Assembly: GCA_964571145.1 (NCBI GenBank)
Contig: CAZNAP010000111.1
Span: 1-7,568, forward strand
Origin: Suilimivivens sp964571145
GTDB lineage: Bacteria > Bacillota > Clostridia > Lachnospirales > Lachnospiraceae
DNA: 7,568 nt
Direction of reading: 5' to 3'
Both the position numbers and the translations under genes were made by a program. Below, in pieces: positions 6,095-7,568 of the stretch (positions are counted from its first letter, which is position 1; the number at the start of each line of letters is the position of its first letter). The notes under the pieces are model-generated. The model worked only from the letters and a program-made list of their open reading frames with translations. It had not been told where the DNA came from and searched no databases.

Positions 6095-7147
6095 ATGCCT
6101 ACTATAGAAGAAATGTTAACAGTAGCTAAAGAAGCGGGTGCATCAGATGTACATATTACGGTAGGTATACCGCCTAAAATGCGTGTTAACGGTCAACTGA
6201 TTACCATGGATTACCCAAGATTGATGCCGGGAGATACCCTTCAGCTTCTGATGGAAATCATGAATGACCAGCAAAGAGAGAAATTTGACGAAAAAGGCGA
6301 GCATGATATGTCCTTTTCCATACCGAATGTGGGCAGATATCGTGTGAATGCCTATCATCAAAGAGGTTCTGTAGCAATTGCACTCCGACTTGTGGGAACA
6401 GAAATACCCACTCCGGAATCTCTTGGTGTCCCGGAATCTGTGGTTGATTTATATATGCGAAAAAGAGGTCTGGTTTTGGTAACAGGACCTACAGGAAGCG
6501 GTAAGTCCACAACACTCGCAGCGATTATAGACAGGATTAACAACAATAGAGAATGTCATGTGATTACCCTGGAAGATCCCATTGAATACTTACATCACCA
6601 TAATTTATCCATGGTCAATCAGCGCGAAATTGGATTGGATTCTCAAACCTATGCAAACGCACTGCGTGCAGCACTTCGTGAAGATCCGGATGTCATTCTG
6701 GTAGGGGAAATGCGTGATTTCGAAACCATTAGTGTAGCAATTACAGCTGCTGAAACAGGGCATTTGGTTTTATCTACTTTGCATACAATTGGTGCGGCCA
6801 GTACGGTTGACCGTGTTATTGATGTTTTTCCACCACATCAACAGCAACAGATTCGGGTACAGTTTGCCAATGTTTTAGAAGCAGTTATTTCACAGCAATT
6901 AATTCCTACTGCTGATGGAAAAGGGCGAGTGGCCGCATTCGAAGTAATGCATGCCAACCATGCGGTAAGAAATTTGATTCGTGAGGGTAAGACGCATCAG
7001 CTGATGAGTGTCATGCAAACCAATCGTAAGCTTGGAATGATTGCCATGGATGAGGCAATTTTGCAGCTCTATTCGCAGGGCAGAATCACCAAGGACAGTG
7101 CCATTCAGTTTGCACAAAATCCGGATGAAATGGAAAATAAACTGTAA
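6095..7147 (+). CDS. pilT: Type IV pilus retraction ATPase PilT
   Basis: PilT is a hexameric cytoplasmic ATPase at the inner face of the pilus machine that depolymerises pili for twitching motility, adhesion and DNA uptake. The 350-residue length is normal. The N-terminal PAS-like domain begins with ASDVHITVGIPPKMRVNG (16-33). The RecA-like core has Walker A GPTGSGKST (131-139), Asp box VITLEDPIEY (156-165), Walker B DPDVILVGEMRD (197-208) and His box TGHLVLSTLHT (221-231). AVRNLIREGK (290-299) matches the PilT AIRNLIRE retraction motif, separating it from PilB or GspE. GTGAGG (6081-6086) is eight bases upstream of the start. The gene is probably co-transcribed with the preceding gene and closed by the terminator at 7183-7215. 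No other pilus gene lies in the window. Confidence 0.96.
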   Translation: MPTIEEMLTVAKEAGASDVHITVGIPPKMRVNGQLITMDYPRLMPGDTLQLLMEIMNDQQREKFDEKGEHDMSFSIPNVGRYRVNAYHQRGSVAIALRLVGTEIPTPESLGVPESVVDLYMRKRGLVLVTGPTGSGKSTTLAAIIDRINNNRECHVITLEDPIEYLHHHNLSMVNQREIGLDSQTYANALRAALREDPDVILVGEMRDFETISVAITAAETGHLVLSTLHTIGAASTVDRVIDVFPPHQQQQIRVQFANVLEAVISQQLIPTADGKGRVAAFEVMHANHAVRNLIREGKTHQLMSVMQTNRKLGMIAMDEAILQLYSQGRITKDSAIQFAQNPDEMENKL

Positions 7148-7182
7148 ATGAATTGACAGGACACAAAGATGTCTATATGATG

Positions 7183-7215
7183 AAAGCATGAGTTTCAAGA
7201 CTCATGCTTTTCTTT
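7183..7215 (+). terminator. Rho-independent terminator after pilT
   Basis: AAAGCATGAGT (7183-7193) pairs perfectly with ACTCATGCTTT (7200-7210) as an 11-bp stem around a six-base loop, followed by T-rich TTTTCTTT (7208-7215). It lies 35 bases after the pilT stop and ends the sigK/HD-GYP-like/pilT unit. The arms are symmetric, but the T-tract supports the + strand direction. Confidence 0.85.
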
Positions 7216-7230
7216 GGTTCAGATCTCAGA

Positions 7231-7250
7231 TTTTATCACTTTTTATCAAT
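7231..7250 (+). repeat. Short tandem TTTTATCA repeat
   Basis: TTTTATCA occurs at 7231-7238 and again at 7241-7248, a 10-base period in the AT-rich spacer between pilT and comM. This is one helical turn, but the element is short and AT-rich, so chance is a real possibility. Confidence 0.3.
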
Positions 7251-7294
7251 CGGCATTTGTAATTCGGCCAAATTTTCTCATTTGTTATGGTTTG

Positions 7295-7336
7295 TGATAG
7301 GTACCACGTTACTAATGATAGGTACCGCGTGACTAT
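7295..7336 (+). repeat. Two tandem 21-bp direct repeats upstream of comM
   Basis: The unit at 7295-7315 is repeated directly at 7316-7336 with 18 of 21 bases identical. Both begin TGATAGGTACC, continue with a CG-T core and end in ACTA. A third copy starts with TGAT at 7337 and then diverges. The period is two helical turns, so both copies face the same side of the DNA, and each contains a GGTACC palindrome. The second copy ends 26 bases before the comM start codon. A tandem operator or activator site is the likely reading; no binding protein can be named. Confidence 0.7.
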
Positions 7337-7362
7337 TGATTCGGTTTTGGAAAGGAGTATCC

Positions 7363-7568
7363 ATGTTTAGTTCAGTTATTTCAGGGGCAGTCTGCGGTAT
7401 TGGCAGCTGTTTGATTCAGGTGGAGACAGATGTGGCAAATGGACTGCCCTGTTTGTCTATGGTAGGTTATCCGGGCAGTGAAGTGAGGGAAGCCGGTGAA
7501 CGAGTCCGGGTGGCTCTTCGAAATACCGGCATCCATATGCCACCCATGCATGTGACTATTAATTTATC
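7363..7568 (+). CDS. comM: ComM/YifB family Mg-chelatase-like AAA+ protein, N-terminal part (gene continues beyond the window)
   Basis: ComM is an AAA+ helicase of the magnesium-chelatase ChlI-like family. In naturally transformable bacteria it promotes branch migration during integration of incoming DNA, and it is widespread beyond them. Only the first 68 codons are present. They show the family's N-terminal ribosomal-S5-like domain: VETDVANGLPCLSMVGYPG (20-38), then EVREAGERVRVALRNTGI (40-57) and HVTINL. The family usually reads NGLPGFNIVGLP and KESRERVRAAL here. AAAGGAG (7351-7357) precedes the ATG by five bases. The upstream terminator makes this a separate transcription unit, with the tandem 21-bp repeats as its probable control region. 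The Walker motifs would lie beyond the window. Confidence 0.9.
   Translation, partial: MFSSVISGAVCGIGSCLIQVETDVANGLPCLSMVGYPGSEVREAGERVRVALRNTGIHMPPMHVTINL

Noticed and set aside
6899..7198. 99-codon open frame on the - strand over the pilT end
   Set aside because: It is antisense to the conserved PilT C-terminus and runs into the terminator stem; no supporting motif.
7282..7320. Vegetative promoter for comM
   Set aside because: TTG-type hexamers exist, but none pairs with a convincing -10 element at 16-18 bases; the tandem repeats occupy the likely region.

Overview
The window looks like chromosomal DNA of a low-GC, endospore-lineage Firmicute, most likely a Lachnospiraceae-like clostridium. 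Three things support this: the gene order spoIIP-lepA-hemW, a sigma-K homologue, and strong AAGGAG-type ribosome binding sites. Every recognisable gene is on the + strand, and no RNA gene, CRISPR array or insertion sequence is visible. The family assignment is inferred from gene content and codon style, not from a database search.

Layout. Positions 1-105 are a short leader that may hold the end of an upstream gene or of the spoIIP N-terminus. Positions 106-1248 encode a SpoIIP cell-wall hydrolase domain with no visible membrane anchor. Next come lepA (EF-4 GTPase, 1322-3136) and hemW (radical-SAM heme chaperone-like protein, 3138-4289), separated by a single base. A 124-base gap (4290-4413) holds two evenly spaced promoter-like elements, an 8-bp inverted repeat and a 10-bp GC palindrome. 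It precedes a sigma-K gene (4414-5084) broken by a -1 frameshift in a six-A run at 4717-4722. The sigK tail overlaps the start of a degenerate HD-GYP-like gene (5057-6070), which is followed by pilT (6095-7147) and a clear rho-independent terminator (7183-7215). A 215-base gap with two tandem 21-bp repeats leads to the start of a comM/yifB-type gene (7363 onward) that runs off the window.

How the parts fit. SpoIIP and sigma-K belong to endospore formation (engulfment and late mother-cell transcription). LepA and HemW are housekeeping proteins. PilT (pilus retraction) and ComM (processing of transformed DNA) belong to type IV pilus and natural-competence biology. The HD-GYP-like protein has lost its catalytic and metal-binding residues and may be a non-catalytic sensor or regulator.

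The most notable observation is that the two sporulation genes both appear lesioned while the housekeeping and pilus genes are intact. spoIIP lacks an export or anchor segment and has an in-frame amber codon upstream of its start. sigK is frameshifted and appears one codon short in a conserved segment. Either this lineage is losing sporulation, or sigK is controlled by slippage at the A-run, or the frameshift is a homopolymer sequencing error. The sequence alone cannot separate these.
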